DNA of 28,220 bases from a virus. Made by a program: the position numbers and the translations under genes. The stretch is taken from positions 1 through 28,220 of IMG/VR virus record IMGVR_UViG_3300030110_002455; one strand, given 5' to 3'. Shown here in pieces: positions 6,601-15,089 of the stretch (position 1 is its first letter; each line of letters begins with the position of its first letter). The notes beneath the pieces were generated by a model that searched no databases, was not told the origin of the DNA, and saw only the letters and a list, made by a program, of their open reading frames with translations.

Positions 6601-7478
6601 TCGATTGCCATCCTCTGTGTAGTAGCCGTAGCAAATACCAAAGAATCCGTATTATTTTGATACTGAATATAACCTCTATAAAAGTCACTTCCACTTGCTC
6701 CATCACCCATCAAAATACTACAATTGCCGGTAGTGGAAGAGGCAAGAGCCATTTCACCATTACCTGAACCGTGTGTTCCGATTTGTAGTGCTCTAACTGG
6801 ACTCGTAGTGCCAATCCCACAATTTCCAGTCGTCAATACATTCTGACTACCAAAATTAGGACTTACTTTAGTACCAGCGATCGCTGCAGATGCGTTAACA
6901 TCAGCGTTGACGATAGACAGATCAGAGATATTTGACGATGTAACAGTGATATTCGACGGTAGTGCTCCTGAAGAAAGTTTACTCAGGCTTATAGCAGCAG
7001 ATGTACTAATATCGGCATCTACAATAGTGCCATTCACAATATTTGATGATCCTATAGTAATTGTGGAAGGTAGTGCTCCACTTGCCAATTTGTTTAGAGC
7101 AATAGCTGCAGCGGAATTAATGTCAGCATTGACGATTGTCCCGTCAAGAATCATCGTGCTTGTGACCGTTCCAGTATCTCCTACAGTTACAACGTTGCTG
7201 CCACCAACAGAGACATTCCCGCTGCTATCAATAACAAGCCGTTGCGTTCCAGCCGTCGCAAAGCTCAGCTCATCTGCACCACTTCTATAAATACCAGTAT
7301 TGCTATCAGAATTAAATGCAAACGCAGGTGCAGCAGCGCTGCCATCCCCTGCATTTTCCAATAAATCCGCAATCGTCACCTTCTTGGTAACGTCGTTCAC
7401 CAAATCGACAATCGGCAAAATATCTGAACTGGCCGGATCGACGTATGCCGTCAGGTCCGAAATCTTGACGTTTGCCAT
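3636..7478 (-). CDS. Long repeat tail fibre with C-terminal S74 self-cleaving chaperone
   Basis: 1280 residues. Residues 1-80 hold a fibre-base module (KISDLTAYVDPASSDILPIV, then SDSNTGIYRSGADELSFA) shared with the next fibre gene upstream. Residues about 105-210 hold three copies of an I-x-DGTIVxADI...AAI..SKL...GALPS repeat. Residues 403-1134 are 43 tandem copies of a 17-residue unit (GxxALxxNTTGxxNTAx). The last 105 residues, from Ser1176 (SDERDKMNF), are a peptidase S74 chaperone: in known members it trimerises the fibre and then cuts itself off before that Ser, using the Ser and a nearby Lys (here the sixth residue of the motif). A heptad-like helix (AVQELTAMVKELQNEVAALK) ends the protein. 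Expected to be a homotrimer in the virion that contacts the host surface; host binding is inferred. Confidence 0.9.
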   Translation of the reverse strand: MANVKISDLTAYVDPASSDILPIVDLVNDVTKKVTIADLLENAGDGSAAAPAFAFNSDSNTGIYRSGADELSFATAGTQRLVIDSSGNVSVGGSNVVTVGDTGTVTSTMILDGTIVNADINSAAAIALNKLASGALPSTITIGSSNIVNGTIVDADISTSAAISLSKLSSGALPSNITVTSSNISDLSIVNADVNASAAIAGTKVSPNFGSQNVLTTGNCGIGTTSPVRALQIGTHGSGNGEMALASSTTGNCSILMGDGASGSDFYRGYIQYQNNTDSLVFATATTQRMAIDSSGNLNVGTTGVNNNFRLNVKAPSGNGGIAFVPATDGATVPVIRMLNAAISANVAEIGTVSGNHFYISTGASERLRIDSSGNATFTADATINSLTIGRGAGNVSSNTVVGSSALNANTNGTFNAAVGLNALSSNTGGDYNTAIGGDSPLGANTTGNYNTAVGAGSLKANTTGSLNTASGLNSLRLNTTGSRNTATGRQALYSNTTASDNTASGHQALYSNTTGASNTASGSSALYSNTTGGNNTASGVNALTSNTTADNNTAYGIGSLYSNTTASNNTAHGFKALYSNTTGTFNTSIGMQSLYTNTTGSYNSASGMYALYYSTTGTNNTATGFQALYTNTTGGGNTANGKSALQQNTTGTLNTAIGYQALVLNSTGSSNVASGVNALYSNTTGDKNVASGYQALFTNSTGSYNVAVGNEALTLNTTASENTAVGNKALKSNTTGASNTAQGAGALHTNTTGAYNTANGYHALFSNTTGGNNTAVGRQALLSNTTASGNTATGYNSLALNTTGGNNTAFGFEGLISNTTGAYNTATGYQALYNNTTGHSNVANGYQALALNSTGYSNTASGYQALYNNTTGQGNTAAGENSLLSNTTGVENTATGIQSLRFNTTGTENVASGYNALRVNTTGNYNVAYGARALYSNTTASNNVAVGYFALYSNTTGYHNVANGVSALRFNTTGTNNTACGFQALYSNTSGGDNSAYGMDALLLNTTGNYNTAAGWRALRSNSTGNSNVATGYQALFGNTTGINNTATGLNSLLNNTTGNNNVANGLDALRNNTTGASNVALGYQALYSNTTSNTNTAIGRDTLYNNTTGTANVALGYSAMVSNTTGSGNIGIGFISSNGSYGPVFATTTENNRLALGHTSITNAYVKVSWTVTSDERDKMNFAPVPYGLDFVNQLKPTAYQFKVDRDTETPDGDVRYGFKAQDILALEGDNPVIIDTEDADHLKYKGEHLVPVLVNAVQELTAMVKELQNEVAALKSA
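4077..6272 (-). repeat. 43 tandem 51-base repeats coding for 17-residue units
   Basis: Counting unit by unit from the translation gives 43 copies; one (third from the N-terminal end) has 18 residues, which accounts exactly for the 2196 bases. The core NTTG or close variants occurs in nearly every copy, and a Gly starts each one. The N-T-A-x-G junction resembles the NSVAIG-type rung of YadA-like head domains, so a trimeric left-handed beta-roll is a reasonable model. DNA copies have diverged but many adjacent pairs stay similar, so unequal exchange is possible. Confidence 0.9.
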
Positions 7479-7502
7479 GACTGTCGATGCTTTAGCTTAA
7501 TT

Positions 7503-8600
7503 TTAAGACCAAGTGCCAATTGCCACTCGTTTCCAAGTGTTCGTGGCAGTGCAAACGTAGATGTAGTTTGCATCCCATGCCACCTCACCCAACGTTCCAG
7601 CAGCCGTAGCTGATGCAGGAGTATGAGTTGGCAAAATAGGCCGTGACCCTAACGTCACATTTGCGGCAGTGATTGCCGCCATGCTCGTTAACGTCCCAGC
7701 AGCCTGGACCTGTAGGTCGATCTTGCCGTCTTCTGTCGTATCAACTGGGTCGACAATTGACGCCTCAATCTTGGCAAACTGAATTTGCTCAGGCGTTCCA
7801 GCACCGTTATTGCCCTGGAAAATCAACGCACTTAGTGCATCAGCTGCTTGACCAACAGCACCATTGCGGTGGTGATACAACGTAATGTCACCAGCACTAA
7901 CAGCAACGTTTTCCTTTGACTCAAGGAATAACGCTGTGTTTTCTACTGATTCGGTGATGTGGAGCGGATGAGCTGGGGCAGCTTCACCAATGCCAACCTT
8001 GTTGCCAAACAGACGGATCCGTGTCGCAATAGACCCGCCCGATGCGGTCATCAAATCAAGAGTGCCATCCTCTGATCCGCTAGTTGGGTCTTGGATTTGA
8101 GCAAGGATCTGGGCATACGCCTGAGCGTTGCCTGCATCATCCTCTCCGCGAAACTCAAGATTGCCAAGATTGTCATTGGCAGCAGGTGACGCAGAGTTGC
8201 GATACAGCACAACATCAGGTGCCGTATCTAGGCCAGCATCAGTGTTCTCAATAATGACTTGATCAGTCGTATCGGTACTAAACAGATGCAATTGAGCGGC
8301 AGCCGTTCCAGTGCCTAGCTGAAAGCCAGTCGCCGTAATCTTGCCGATGTTGGTCGAGTTGGCACTAAACGCCAATTCATTCGCACCAGAGCGATATAAC
8401 CCTGTTGCGCCGCTATCTGACAAAAATGCAACAGCAGGGCCAGCTTCCGTTCCATCAGGCAATGCCTTATGAAGCGTGCCAAACGCAACCTTTTTGTTTT
8501 TTAGCGCGTTGTTAGCCTCAGCAGTAACAACGATTGGGAATACGTCTGCAGTAACAGGTGCGGTGAGTTCTGTTAGCGCAGAGATTTTGCGGTCAGACAT
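7503..8600 (-). CDS. Tail fibre protein, no S74 domain
   Basis: 365 residues. The N-terminus (KISALTELTAPVTADVFPIV, then SDSGATGLYRSGANELAFS) matches the base module of the long repeat fibre downstream. The middle has two beta-rich blocks, each with a stretch like NLEFRGEDDAGNAQAYAQI or LIFQGNNGAGTPEQIQFAKI followed by an EDGxIDL motif, which look like an internal duplication. A LFGNKVGIGEAAPAHPLHI strand-turn unit lies between them. It ends with a small domain (GEVAWDANYIYVCTATNTWK) that I recall at the C-terminus of other marine phage fibres. Start and stop lie within 1 to 24 bases of neighbours. Probably one member of a set of fibres attached to the tail tip. Confidence 0.85.
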   Translation of the reverse strand: MSDRKISALTELTAPVTADVFPIVVTAEANNALKNKKVAFGTLHKALPDGTEAGPAVAFLSDSGATGLYRSGANELAFSANSTNIGKITATGFQLGTGTAAAQLHLFSTDTTDQVIIENTDAGLDTAPDVVLYRNSASPAANDNLGNLEFRGEDDAGNAQAYAQILAQIQDPTSGSEDGTLDLMTASGGSIATRIRLFGNKVGIGEAAPAHPLHITESVENTALFLESKENVAVSAGDITLYHHRNGAVGQAADALSALIFQGNNGAGTPEQIQFAKIEASIVDPVDTTEDGKIDLQVQAAGTLTSMAAITAANVTLGSRPILPTHTPASATAAGTLGEVAWDANYIYVCTATNTWKRVAIGTWS

Positions 8601-9562
8601 CAGCCAGCCTCCAGGGTTTCAACACGGGCCGTCAAAGCAGCAATCTCAGCGAAAGCCTCTTGCAGTCCTTTCATCAACAATGGCACCAACATATCCTTGC
8701 CAACACCCATGTATTCAACATTGCCATTTTCATCAACGCTGTCTTCCATTCCCATCACTGCAGAAGGAACTACGGCTTGAAGCTCCTGAGCAATAAAACC
8801 TTCCTCGTAGGTTTCAGTGCTGATCATGCGGAAACGGTGCATCTGAATCTGATTGATTCGAGACTTGGCCTCCGGCATGTCAGTAATGTTGTCTTTCAGC
8901 CGACGGTCTGAAGCGTCAATTAAAGAAACGTCTGTTGCGCTGATAATTCCAATTCGTCCAGCTTGTGTGCCGTTTGAACGAAACTCAACAACAGAGCCAA
9001 GCTGCGTTCCGCCTGAGCCAACTCTGTTAAATACGCCGGAAAAGCTGTTGTTACATGTAACGCGAATGCGGCCGCGTTTTGAAATAATTAATCCTTCGTT
9101 TGTCGTGTTATTTGAAGCCGTGGGGTTGGTTTGCATCCCCCAGTACAAAGACGGTCCGTCTGCAACGCCGTCAGCGTCAGTGCCGTTGTCTTTACCGATT
9201 GAAAAAAGCGTATGGTCAGCGCCGCTGAATTGAGTTACATAAGCAACAGCGCCAAGAGATGAACGGTAAAAACCGTAATCAGGACCGTCAGTGCCAAACG
9301 TTACGGATGGAGCAGCCTCGCCACCTGCAGGAAAAACAATTCCACCGCTAGTTATGGAACGCAGTGAAATCCAAGCACTGTTTGCGCCATTGCGAATCTT
9401 CAGCTCGCCTGCAGTAGTGTCAACCCAAAACTGATACGCAAACGTGGTGGAGGGAGCGGTGCCCCCGCTGTGGTTCGTAAATACCGCTGCAAGCTGTGTA
9501 TTGATGTCGCTACGAACGGCGGATCCACTCCCATTCGCAACATTGCCGTCAGCTTGAGCCAT
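8600..9562 (-). CDS. Tail fibre protein with C-terminal S74 self-cleaving chaperone
   Basis: 320 residues. The N-terminal part (about 1-70) contains QADGNVANGSGSAVRSDINT and YQFWVDTTAGELKIRNGANS, a segment frequent at the base of phage fibres. A GTDGPDYGFYRSS stretch echoes the YRSGA module of the two following fibres. The last 103 residues, from Ser218 (SDRRLKDNI), are a peptidase S74 intramolecular chaperone with the expected Ser and Lys, an EEGFIAQELQ stretch and a C-terminal helical zipper (LQEAFAEIAALTARVETL). In characterised relatives the domain trimerises the fibre and is released by self-cleavage. It is the first fibre gene after the tip protein, so it may attach directly to the tail tip; this is inference from order. 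Confidence 0.88.
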   Translation of the reverse strand: MAQADGNVANGSGSAVRSDINTQLAAVFTNHSGGTAPSTTFAYQFWVDTTAGELKIRNGANSAWISLRSITSGGIVFPAGGEAAPSVTFGTDGPDYGFYRSSLGAVAYVTQFSGADHTLFSIGKDNGTDADGVADGPSLYWGMQTNPTASNNTTNEGLIISKRGRIRVTCNNSFSGVFNRVGSGGTQLGSVVEFRSNGTQAGRIGIISATDVSLIDASDRRLKDNITDMPEAKSRINQIQMHRFRMISTETYEEGFIAQELQAVVPSAVMGMEDSVDENGNVEYMGVGKDMLVPLLMKGLQEAFAEIAALTARVETLEAG

Positions 9563-9573
9563 GATTAATTCAG

Positions 9574-12500
9574 CTAAGGGGTCGTTGGCTGTAGTGTGCC
9601 ATATCCAGTCGCAGTATATCTAAACCTGCGGCTAACGACTTGATCGCCATCGAATGAAGTTTTGAACGTAACGCTAAAACCAGTAGCAGTCGCTTCAGAC
9701 ATTTCAAAGTAATCATCAGTCTGCATGTCATAAGCGACAATGCTGACAGTAACCTTGGTGTCAGCATCGACATAGAACGGATACTCAAAAGCTACGTCTT
9801 TCGTTCCTTCCCCAGAGTAGATAAGTTGGCTGCTTTCAACTCTACGCTCCAGTTGTATTAAACAACCTAGTTGATCAATCAACGGCGTCTGATCAGGGTG
9901 GAACGTTTCTAGTTCCGCCTTGAACTGGAACTGCCTGCCAACGTAGTTTCCGTTTTCAAGAGGAATCCAATCTTCAAATTCTAAGTTAGAGTTAAGTTTA
10001 ATTTTGCTAGCATCTTCAAGCTGAAGAGAAAACCCATCTTCTGTAACTTGATACTCATCAACAGATGCGTTGTCTGTCTTACGGAAATAAACACTGACGT
10101 TTGTATCATCCGGGACCAGGCCGTCAAAATCAGTCCAATTGTTAATAAGCTCAGTCCTACTATCAATCAAATCACTTGTGTAAATACCACGCATCAATAA
10201 TCTTCTCTTTAAAAGAATGCTGTATTTTGCGCCTAAATCCAAGGTTTTTGCGAAATGATATACCCCTGACGTATTTTGCGTTCCAATAAAATCAACTGAC
10301 GTTAAGTTGTCAAAAGTGCCGCTAATGTCATCAATAAACGCATCCCCGTCAAGAACTAGCCCATCCAAATCGTCGTTGTAATAAACACCATCTTTTTGGC
10401 CTTGGAACTCAAACGGATCTTGATGTTCATTGATAACTTCTAAATTAAACCTTGGTATTCCATCAGGCAGGTTAATGATTGCAATAATTGCGTTTTGACT
10501 TCTTATGCCGGTCTTGGTCTCAAATTTAACGAGGTACGTGCCCTCGATTAAAGGCAAGCTGACGTAACCAGCCCTGGCCTCAACGGTACGCAACAAGGAA
10601 CCATCAGCCCAAGAAGCAGGGTTAGTTGTGCTTGTTTTGTCTGAATGACGAACAACCGCCGTCAAATTTAAAATATTTCCACCAATAGAAGGAACGTTCC
10701 AGCGAAGAACGGCTTGGTCTTTGCCTACCGCTTCAATAGTGACATTTTCTGGATCAGGCGGCAGTGTCTGGCTCGTCAAGCCATCGACACCTGTACTAAT
10801 GTCAGGCGAACCAATCGCAACAGTTAGCGTTGCAAACACCGATTCTTTGTTGTTTGGTGCCGGACCAACTGATTTAACTTGGCCAAAGAAAGTTGCACCA
10901 ACAGGCAAGCCATCGATATTGATATACGTGTTTGTTGTCTCTGCTTCAATATCGTTTCCACTACCTACCCTGTAGCGAACTTTAAATTTAACCGCAGTGG
11001 CCTCTAGCCCTCTGCTCCAAGAGAACGTGGTTCTGTTAACTGTATTGTCGTTTTGACTAATCTCTGCAAAAGTAACCTGCAGATCTGTTGGCGCGTTTGG
11101 CTTTTCATCAAAAATTGAAATGTCGGCAAAATCAAGCTGTGAATCTTTTCCTTCAACAACGCTGTAAACGTTATCTACATGCTGAACTCCAGTAATTACA
11201 TAAACGCCGCCCTCGCCTTCTCCTACAGAAAGGCAACGAAACTTTTGGTTTTCAACGCTGTTGTTTGAAATCGTGTAGACCGCATCATCAGCTGGAATCT
11301 GGGAAAAAGAGCTAGAAACGTTAATCCGAGTGCCAACAACACTACTGATTGGTTTTGCTTCAACCGTTCCATCAGGCAAGACAACTGTCAAAACGTTGTT
11401 GCTGCCAGAAGGCAACGTGATCGTTTGGTCGCCTATGACAAAATCAAACTCCGCTCCAGCAACACGCCCAGCCAATCGAGCGCCTTGACGCATTGCGTCC
11501 GACACGGCAAAGATCTGCCCAGGCAATACCGCAAGACCTTCTAGGCCAACGGAAAACGACACGATATTGCCGTCAACCTCTTCTGACGTAAGAATCCATC
11601 GACCCATCCTCTGGGCCTGGTATTTAGATGTGCAGCCAAACGCCACAACATCACGCTCTTGGAAGCCGTACTTATCGATTAAGGCCCTGTTTTCAATAAT
11701 TACATGGTCTGGCTTGTAAAAATTGTCTGGATCGTTATACCTAACAGTGACCCGCGTGCTGCGTGTTTTAAGAGATGATCCGCTGTATTCAAAGCCTCCA
11801 CCAACAACACTTGAATTATTAAAAACATGAACAGGGTCAAGAACACTACCATCTAAGTTGCCGTGATCTGCTGCGACCTGTACGGTGTCAGACTTCCAGT
11901 AGATCATCCCGCGAAATACGCTGGCTAGATCTTGCAAGACGTTGTAAGCATCAGCCCGTGAACCAATCACAGTGTTGATTGCAAACCTAGGCTCTGTGCC
12001 TGCCGCAGGATTTGAAAAGTCTTTATTGATAAGCTCATTAGCGTATTTAGACAGTTCAATTAAATCAATCCAACTTACATTTGCAGCGTCAATAAAATCA
12101 CCCGCTCCATAACGAGCGTTGGTAAGCATGTCGTAAAAACAACAAATGGGGCATGTTGTCCAATGCAATCCATCCTTTAATTGCCCATCAAAAGGAATAG
12201 TATTGTTGTATTCCAAGCTTCCGTCAGCCCGAGGCGTGGCATTGCTAGGAATTTTGACTTTTAACCCACGCACTTGATACGCTCGCTTAGGCAATGTGTT
12301 AAAAAGCTCTGAGTCAATACTTGAAGCGATACAAGCTGTATTTGCGTAGTTAACTTTAACGTTTGTTCTTGCAATAATAGAAGACCAAACAAGCGTGTCT
12401 GCGCGAGTATTTGCAAGCGGTGTTTTTTTAGAAATGTCTTCAAAGTCATTAATTTGCACTTCAAAAGCATCTTCCCGGTTTTTAAACCGCTTTTTTCTTA

Positions 12501-13107
12501 CTCTAATGTTGTAAGGACCGTTGCCAAACTTTCGCTCGTCTAGCTTTATTGGTTGTGTTTTTATCTGATAGTTAGAAGTAGATATTCCTTTGATTATATT
12601 GCCGTCAGTGATCCCATCGGTGGTCAATAGATCAATTGGTTGATAACCTCCTTTACTCCCTTGAACTGCAACTTCAAATTTTATTTGTGCAAAAAACAGC
12701 TGCCCCTTTGCAAGACCCTCCATCCCCTGGCAGTAAAGCTTAGGAACAGTAAAAATTAATTGAATATCGTCTACAAACGAATCTGTAATTGTGCGAACAA
12801 CTACACCTTGGCCATAATCTCGGTCTGTTACTTTGTTTTCTGCGTCAACTGTTTCGCTGTAATTTGCTCCAACCTGAACGCCAACATTGATTAATGTCGT
12901 AACATTATCCTTAAATGCAGTTTGATCGCTAAACGGAGGCTGCTTAGGCATTCCGTTTTTAAATTCAAAATCGTACGTTCCAGCTCCCTTTCCCGGCACC
13001 TCCGTTTCGTCTAAAAAGATGCTGCTTCGGCTTTTTGTTAATCCTTCAATTGGGCCTTCGCCTATGATGTCGACGACATGAAGATTAGTTTTAGAGTTGA
13101 GAGCCAT
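9574..13107 (-). CDS. Tail tip / host-specificity protein, lambda gpJ-like
   Basis: 1177 residues, near the 1132 of lambda gpJ. It starts with HVVDIIGEGPIEGL, close to the conserved gpJ opening. The N-terminal 650 residues correspond to the tip core that closes the tail tube, with CCFYDMLTNARYGAGD and later WKSDTVQVAADHG and VLPGQIFAVSD stretches. Residues about 680-780 and 800-890 read as fibronectin type III domains (NAPTDLQVTF...; PDPENVTIEAV...AVLRWNVP). The C-terminal third is beta-rich and would hold any receptor-binding part. It follows gpI by 2 bases, as in lambda. A Cys cluster near residue 320 (CPICC) lies in the core; its role is unknown. In lambda this protein makes the tail tip and binds the outer-membrane receptor. 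Confidence 0.9.
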   Translation of the reverse strand: MALNSKTNLHVVDIIGEGPIEGLTKSRSSIFLDETEVPGKGAGTYDFEFKNGMPKQPPFSDQTAFKDNVTTLINVGVQVGANYSETVDAENKVTDRDYGQGVVVRTITDSFVDDIQLIFTVPKLYCQGMEGLAKGQLFFAQIKFEVAVQGSKGGYQPIDLLTTDGITDGNIIKGISTSNYQIKTQPIKLDERKFGNGPYNIRVRKKRFKNREDAFEVQINDFEDISKKTPLANTRADTLVWSSIIARTNVKVNYANTACIASSIDSELFNTLPKRAYQVRGLKVKIPSNATPRADGSLEYNNTIPFDGQLKDGLHWTTCPICCFYDMLTNARYGAGDFIDAANVSWIDLIELSKYANELINKDFSNPAAGTEPRFAINTVIGSRADAYNVLQDLASVFRGMIYWKSDTVQVAADHGNLDGSVLDPVHVFNNSSVVGGGFEYSGSSLKTRSTRVTVRYNDPDNFYKPDHVIIENRALIDKYGFQERDVVAFGCTSKYQAQRMGRWILTSEEVDGNIVSFSVGLEGLAVLPGQIFAVSDAMRQGARLAGRVAGAEFDFVIGDQTITLPSGSNNVLTVVLPDGTVEAKPISSVVGTRINVSSSFSQIPADDAVYTISNNSVENQKFRCLSVGEGEGGVYVITGVQHVDNVYSVVEGKDSQLDFADISIFDEKPNAPTDLQVTFAEISQNDNTVNRTTFSWSRGLEATAVKFKVRYRVGSGNDIEAETTNTYINIDGLPVGATFFGQVKSVGPAPNNKESVFATLTVAIGSPDISTGVDGLTSQTLPPDPENVTIEAVGKDQAVLRWNVPSIGGNILNLTAVVRHSDKTSTTNPASWADGSLLRTVEARAGYVSLPLIEGTYLVKFETKTGIRSQNAIIAIINLPDGIPRFNLEVINEHQDPFEFQGQKDGVYYNDDLDGLVLDGDAFIDDISGTFDNLTSVDFIGTQNTSGVYHFAKTLDLGAKYSILLKRRLLMRGIYTSDLIDSRTELINNWTDFDGLVPDDTNVSVYFRKTDNASVDEYQVTEDGFSLQLEDASKIKLNSNLEFEDWIPLENGNYVGRQFQFKAELETFHPDQTPLIDQLGCLIQLERRVESSQLIYSGEGTKDVAFEYPFYVDADTKVTVSIVAYDMQTDDYFEMSEATATGFSVTFKTSFDGDQVVSRRFRYTATGYGTLQPTTP

Positions 13108-13109
13108 TC

Positions 13110-14402
13110 CTAGATCAAGTCGTAGCCGTAGCCAATAATAGTCAACTTTGTTCTGTTTACTGTCTCTGCATCGACAATCTCAACCCTTAGGCGAAGGTCA
13201 TCGGTCTTGCCTGCTCTTGGCACTTCAAATCGATGACCGTAAACCAAAGTTTCGTTGGAGTGAAAAAGTCCTTGAACTGTAACGCCTGCACTTGCCCCCG
13301 TAAAATTTGGCTCTCCAGGTCGCTCAAGCACAAGCTTGACTTCATAACTTATGAACCCAGGTATTTCGGTAGAGCCTGCCCCTGAAATCCTGTCAAACAA
13401 ACCGCCTTCTATTTTAAAAATTACGTCAATTTTTTTACGCTTATTGTTGCCTTTTTTGTATTTTAAATTGTCATTTGAAATAGAACGTCCTTCCTCAAGC
13501 GTTTTTTCTAAACCTGGACCAAACCCTTGGTCAATCTTGACTTTTTTGTCATTGTCAGTTGTTCTGATTTTGTATTCAGGTCTTAACCTTTTTGTGTCCA
13601 ACCCAGCCGCAGAATTAAACGCCCTCTTAAGACGCTCACCATTAATTGTTGTTCTGCTTACATCTGGTGCAACAATCGTTTTTGCTAAACGATCTGAATC
13701 GTCAGTTACCTGAAGGTCGACAGCCATAAGATGACCGCCAGTAATTACTTCCCCATAAATTACAGGGACAGTCGCGCCCGTCCCAACGGTGTTTGCAGGG
13801 CCTGAAAACCCATAAGACTGCTGACCGTCTGCACCACGAGTTACGCCTTGCGCCCCAGTGCCTCTAACGTTTGTGCCGTTATCAAACCGGTTGTTGCCAA
13901 GTTTTGGCATTTCTGGTTGCGGCGAAATTAAATTCGCCACCCCGCTAAGAATCATGCTTGCGCCAACAGCACTTAATGCTGTGCCAATTGTTGTTGCAGT
14001 CAAAACAGCAGTAGTGGAAATACCAGCTACACCAGCCGCCCCAGCTCCAAAAAGCCCTACCGTTCCAAACAAACCAGCGCCAGGTAACAAAAACGAAGCC
14101 GCAACCAAGCCAACGCCAAACAAAATTTGACGCGTTGATCCGCCACTACCGCTAATCACCGGCACAAGCATCATCGGCTTGCTGCCAAACGGCAAATGCA
14201 ATTCGTCATATCCCATCGCCGCACCAGACTGAATTAGCTTGTAGCCAATCCCATTTTCGTGCGCTGTTACCAGATCTTTCTGCAGCTGCGGATAGTTGAC
14301 GCACAGCAGTTTGATCGCATCTGCTGGTGTCCTTAGGTTGTAATACTCGTGTTGTGTGCCGTATTTATCGCCCAGCTCACCGGCTAACATCACCAGTTGC
14401 AT
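13110..14402 (-). CDS. Tail tip assembly protein, lambda gpI-like, long form
   Basis: From ATG 14402 it has 430 residues; an upstream GTG at 14459 would add 19. The ATG is preferred because MQLVMLAGELGDKYG aligns with the usual start of gpI proteins and shortens the overlap with the NlpC/P60 gene from 83 to 26 bases. Neither start has a clear ribosome site. The first 80 residues match gpI (LRTPADAIKLL, YDELHLPFGSKP). A Gly/Ala-rich hydrophobic stretch follows (about 90-160), then ISPQPEMPKLG and YGFSGPANTVGTGATVPVIYGEV, common in this family. Lambda gpI is about 223 residues, so here some 200 beta-rich residues are added at the C-terminus. It acts with gpK, gpL and gpJ in tail tip assembly. 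Confidence 0.85.
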   Translation of the reverse strand: MQLVMLAGELGDKYGTQHEYYNLRTPADAIKLLCVNYPQLQKDLVTAHENGIGYKLIQSGAAMGYDELHLPFGSKPMMLVPVISGSGGSTRQILFGVGLVAASFLLPGAGLFGTVGLFGAGAAGVAGISTTAVLTATTIGTALSAVGASMILSGVANLISPQPEMPKLGNNRFDNGTNVRGTGAQGVTRGADGQQSYGFSGPANTVGTGATVPVIYGEVITGGHLMAVDLQVTDDSDRLAKTIVAPDVSRTTINGERLKRAFNSAAGLDTKRLRPEYKIRTTDNDKKVKIDQGFGPGLEKTLEEGRSISNDNLKYKKGNNKRKKIDVIFKIEGGLFDRISGAGSTEIPGFISYEVKLVLERPGEPNFTGASAGVTVQGLFHSNETLVYGHRFEVPRAGKTDDLRLRVEIVDAETVNRTKLTIIGYGYDLI

Positions 14403-14766
14403 AGCGATAGACGGCGGCAACGCTCTGCCTATAGTACCGCCCAAATGGTTCCACCGCACTGATGCTATTCATGCGCTGGTGCAAAATTCGATCGCCAGTT
14501 AGATAAACCGCTGCGTGCATTGGCGTCCTAGTGCCTAACCGCATAATCAATACGTCGCCTTCTTCCCGATCGTCAAAATCTACAAGCACAAAACCAAGCG
14601 TTTTGGCATAACGAAAAAAAATGCTATCGGTAGACTCTAAATTTTTTGGCCTTTCAAAGTCAGGAAAGTCAATGCCACGCAACGCGTAATAATCACGCAA
14701 CAAGCTATAGCAATCCTGCGTTCCATACGCAAACTCCTTGCCAATCAAGGGTAAATAGTTGACCAT
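14377..14766 (-). CDS. NlpC/P60 cysteine peptidase, lambda gpK C-terminal part
   Basis: 129 residues from ATG 14766; a TTG at 14796 would add 10 residues but these lie out of frame over the conserved end of the JAMM gene. The NlpC/P60 triad is visible: Cys in YGTQDCYSLLRDYY (residue 19 from this start), His in MHAAVYL (84) and His in ILHQRMN (96). In lambda gpK this domain is fused behind a JAMM domain; here it is a separate gene in the -1 frame, overlapping the JAMM gene by 22 bases. The family cuts peptide bonds in peptidoglycan or processes tail tip proteins; in lambda gpK is needed for tip assembly. The substrate is not known. Confidence 0.85.
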   Translation of the reverse strand: MVNYLPLIGKEFAYGTQDCYSLLRDYYALRGIDFPDFERPKNLESTDSIFFRYAKTLGFVLVDFDDREEGDVLIMRLGTRTPMHAAVYLTGDRILHQRMNSISAVEPFGRYYRQSVAAVYRYATGDVSR

Positions 14767-15089
14767 AAATTGTCTGGCACGGAATACACGTACCAAAGCA
14801 GCTTACTTTGCCTACATGCCTTGCGATCACACTCGCTTGGTGACGTACCCTTTGGATGAGAATGCACAATTGCTTCAATCGTTCCAGCGAACATAGCCTT
14901 GGCATAATCGTGCGGGTCAAGCACAAAATGTTGTTGTGGAGCGTCAGCAATGTTCTTGCACGGCCAATAGGCACCATCAACAACTAGGCCAACAGCTTCA
15001 CGCGGCATTTCTGCCTGTGCGTGTTTTATTGCATCAAGCCTGAAGTCTTGCTCCAATAAAGCCTCCAAACGGAATTGCCTCAGCACCAT
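14745..15089 (-). CDS. JAMM/Mov34 metallopeptidase, lambda gpK N-terminal part
   Basis: 114 residues from ATG 15089; an upstream TTG at 15107 would add six. GAGG and AAAGG occur just before the ATG. The JAMM metal site is visible: Glu in MPREAVGLVV (residue 31 from this start), then HSHPKGTSPSECD with both His, the Ser and the Asp. The spacing between HxH and Ser is six residues rather than the classic seven. The protein ends at ...SVPDNLWSTIYP; in fused gpK proteins this segment leads straight into the NlpC/P60 domain, which here lies in the next gene. It overlaps gpL upstream by 56 bases. A zinc-dependent peptidase in tail tip maturation is the family role. Confidence 0.85.
   Translation of the reverse strand: MVLRQFRLEALLEQDFRLDAIKHAQAEMPREAVGLVVDGAYWPCKNIADAPQQHFVLDPHDYAKAMFAGTIEAIVHSHPKGTSPSECDRKACRQSKLLWYVYSVPDNLWSTIYP

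Noticed and set aside
14767-14796. TTG 14796 as start of the NlpC/P60 gene
   Set aside because: The extra residues are out of frame over the conserved C-terminal segment of the JAMM gene; ATG 14766 fits the domain start better.
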